Source: JBBQWR01 sp038210495
GTDB taxonomy: Bacteria; Planctomycetota; Planctomycetia; Pirellulales; DATAWG01
Length of the DNA stretch: 64,000 bases
Reading direction: 5' to 3'
Assembly (NCBI GenBank): GCA_038210495.1
Contig: JBBQWR010000003.1
Coordinates: 1 to 64,000, forward strand
Within the stretch, counting starts at the first letter, position 1. The number at the start of each line of letters is the position of its first letter. Under the pieces are notes generated by a model, which ran no database searches, was not told where the DNA came from, and saw only the letters and a program-made list of their open reading frames with translations. Positions 62,410 through 64,000 of the stretch are shown here, piece by piece. The translations under genes were made by a program, and so were the position numbers.

Positions 62410-62907
62410 TCAGGCCATCTCCGACGGGCTGGCAATATCGGGCACATCGATGCCCAGCGCCGTAGCCAGATCGATTTGATGCTCTTGCTCTTGCATCAGG
62501 ATTTGCCGAATGTTTTCCGCAATGGCATACTCGCCCATCGCTTCGCATTGACGGACGCGAAGCCGATAGTTGCGAATGGTTTCGTTTTCGTTGTCGAGGT
62601 CGAACCGCAACATTTCTTCCGATTTCTTGGATGTGCGGACGGGCATCGGCTCGACGGAAAGTTCACCTCCGAGATAGTCGATTTGTTGGGCGATAATCAA
62701 GGCGTGCTGCAATTCCTCCCCGGCGTGTTTTTTCAGTTCGTCCGCGATATTCATGTACTTCGCCCCCTTGATCGCCTGCGAATACACGATATAGGCGATG
62801 ATCGCTTGGTATTCGCGGCGCAGGTCTTCGTTCAGCAAATCGATGAGTTGTTGCCGGCTTAATACTTTTTTGGAATCGGCGACTTTGGACGACGGTTTAA
62901 CAGCCAT
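62410..62907 (-). CDS. Ferritin-like / bacterioferritin-type protein
   Basis: The product is 165 residues. A four-helix bundle has iron-ligand patterns: NEDLRREYQAIIAYIVYSQAI, IADELKKHAGEELQHALIIAQQIDYL (E-E-x-x-H), and RQILMQEQEHQIDLATALGI (E-x-E-H). These match ferritin-like proteins of the bacterioferritin/DUF-type group in planctomycetes. The ATG at 62907 is used because the basic, helical start follows; the open frame above is unrelated. Iron storage or oxidation of ferrous iron is likely. Confidence 0.88.
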   Translation of the reverse strand: MAVKPSSKVADSKKVLSRQQLIDLLNEDLRREYQAIIAYIVYSQAIKGAKYMNIADELKKHAGEELQHALIIAQQIDYLGGELSVEPMPVRTSKKSEEMLRFDLDNENETIRNYRLRVRQCEAMGEYAIAENIRQILMQEQEHQIDLATALGIDVPDIASPSEMA

Positions 62908-63087
62908 GGAAACGTCTTTCTGAAGTGGGTTGGAGAAGGTAAATTGACCGCCGCAGGCGCCGGGTAGCTTAACAAACTCGGTCACCGGGCTGTAGTCGGG
63001 CGACAATAAAAGTCGCGGCGGAAATTGACCCTGTCAATTTCGCCGCGAGTCAGTCGATGCTGTGAGCAATTCCAAATTGTCTACTAA

Positions 63088-63717
63088 TTATTTGCCCGAG
63101 TCGGCATTGGGCGCGCTGGAGGGCGGTTGGGGTCGCGAATTCGCCTTGTTTTCTCGGTGTTCTTCGGCGCCGGCGCTCTTATCCCGCACTCCATTGCTAC
63201 TGTCCGGGACATCGTTGTTTCCCGAATGTGGCGTTGCGCCGCGCCGATTGTCGGTTGTCTTTACGGCGTCTTCATTGGCGCGACCGTCGCGGAGACGGAT
63301 TTCCATGTTCGGATCTCGGCCTTCTTTATTCAACGGGCCTCGGTAACCGCTCTCCGACCGAAGCGAATCGCGATCTTGTCTCGCGCCGTAGGGCATGGCT
63401 GCCGCGCCGAAATCGCGCCACGCGCCATTGTCCCAATAAACCCACTGCTCGCTGGGCAACCAATACCACCAATGTCCGCTGTAAAATCGATAACGCCAGC
63501 GATTGTCTTCGGAGCGACTCCCGCGGTCGTCGCGACGGTCGTCCCGATTTCGATCGGCCGAACCCTTTTCTGAGTGGTTTGCGTCGCGCGATTTGTCCGT
63601 GCGGTCTGCATCGCGTTTTTCGGCGCTGGGGCGATCGGCCGCCGAGCAGATATTCGGTGCTGTGCTCCACCCGGCCACCACGAGAAATGCCACCCGCCCA
63701 ATCACAGATTTGTTCAT
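63088..63717 (-). CDS. Secreted Asp/Arg-rich protein of unknown function
   Basis: The product is 209 residues. A signal peptide (VIGRVAFLVVAGWSTAPNICSAAD) precedes a highly charged Asp/Arg/Glu/Lys stretch. A short aromatic module follows (WRYRFYSGHWWYWLPSEQWVYWDNGAWRDF, residues about 72-101), then another polar region. The aromatic block resembles small YxxGxWWYWLP-type modules of secreted bacterial proteins. The rest is low-complexity. Function is unknown. Confidence 0.7.
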   Translation of the reverse strand: MNKSVIGRVAFLVVAGWSTAPNICSAADRPSAEKRDADRTDKSRDANHSEKGSADRNRDDRRDDRGSRSEDNRWRYRFYSGHWWYWLPSEQWVYWDNGAWRDFGAAAMPYGARQDRDSLRSESGYRGPLNKEGRDPNMEIRLRDGRANEDAVKTTDNRRGATPHSGNNDVPDSSNGVRDKSAGAEEHRENKANSRPQPPSSAPNADSGK

Positions 63718-63733
63718 GGGAAGAATCCTCGTT

Positions 63734-63787
63734 AAAGCGGTTTGATGTTCGAGTGACGAAAAAGCGGTTTGATGTTCGAGTGACGAA
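63734..63787. repeat. Perfect 27-bp tandem duplication
   Basis: AAAGCGGTTTGATGTTCGAG plus GTGACGAA-type ending is repeated exactly twice (63734-63760 and 63761-63787), in the upstream region of the secreted-protein gene. Confidence 0.85.
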
Positions 63788-63815
63788 GTGGAGAATGGTC
63801 CGTGCGATCGATCGC

Positions 63816-63968
63816 TCACAGCCGACCGCTGAGAACGAGAATCAAGACGATCAAGAGGACCAAGCCAATTCCGCCACCAGGGATGTAGCCCCAATCCCGG
63901 CTATAAGGCCAGAGTGGAACAGCGCCTAATAGCAGCAACACGAGGATAACAAGCAAAATTGTGGGCAT
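63816..63968 (-). CDS. DUF3309-type small membrane protein
   Basis: The product is 50 residues. It reads MPTILLVILVLLLLGAVPLWPYSRDWGYIPGG and then GLVLLIVLILVLSGRL. These two short membrane segments around a W-P-Y-S-R-x-W-G-Y loop are the DUF3309 pattern. GGAGGG lies about 8 bases before the ATG. These very small proteins are common in proteobacteria and planctomycetes; function is unknown. It is on the same strand as the secreted protein downstream. Confidence 0.85.
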   Translation of the reverse strand: MPTILLVILVLLLLGAVPLWPYSRDWGYIPGGGIGLVLLIVLILVLSGRL

Positions 63969-64000
63969 GGCGTGGTCCCTCCTTCTAATAAAAACGGTGT

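Overview
The window is a GC-rich chromosomal segment from a member of the Planctomycetota, most likely a Pirellulales-type bacterium. This rests on family content: a DUF1559 pilin-like protein, a 3-keto-disaccharide hydrolase (DUF1080), a Tat-exported Gfo/Idh/MocA oxidoreductase, PEP-CTERM proteins, a SecD-SecF fusion, a fragment resembling the C-terminus of PVC-type cytochromes, and many small secreted proteins. Genes lie on both strands in short operons. There is no rRNA, tRNA, CRISPR array, intact transposase or prophage.

Layout. 0-8.5 kb: the end of a DUF11 surface protein, a transposase (RAYT) remnant, a DUF1559/lipoprotein pair, DUF1080, a HicBA module with a broken hicA, then a LysM membrane protein and rsmH, and cutA. 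8.8-12.6 kb: two overlapping Hsp70-type chaperones, the first membrane anchored. 12.6-15 kb: a tightly coupled nucleotidyltransferase/TIM-barrel pair of unknown role and a MarR regulator facing a PQQ-propeller membrane protein. 17-26 kb: a broken aspartic protease, a HAD phosphatase fused to a HerA/FtsK-like ATPase, two PIN-toxin modules, Gfo/Idh/MocA and other secreted or TIM-barrel proteins. 25.7-31.6 kb: yajC, secDF with a large low-complexity insertion, and a second LysM protein. 33.7-41 kb: an island of three PEP-CTERM proteins. Two of its genes lie far downstream of near-identical sigma70-like promoters, and two of its genes end in matching terminators. 41-64 kb: mainly housekeeping genes (priA, an RRM protein, a DtxR regulator, comF, an LptF/G permease, msrBA, dcd, nth, a LON-domain protein, folE, a ferritin-like protein), plus a TPR-thioredoxin fusion and a GH44 glycosidase.

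How the genes work together. Much of the content concerns export and envelope maintenance (YajC/SecDF, LptF/G-like, LysM proteins, membrane Hsp70) and breakdown or sensing of polysaccharide (GH44, DUF1080, Gfo/Idh/MocA). Intergenic DNA holds at least six families of short palindromic or dispersed repeats. One repeat sits inside the coding region of the DUF1559 signal segment. Three genes show clear decay: the RAYT transposase, hicA and the aspartic protease. A fourth locus is an isolated C-terminal cytochrome-like fragment.

The best candidates for undescribed biology are the nucleotidyltransferase/TIM-barrel cassette (12641-14453), the HAD-ATPase fusion (18344-20131), and the shared promoter and long structured leader ahead of the PEP-CTERM genes. 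All functional statements come from reading the sequence by eye; no search or alignment was run.
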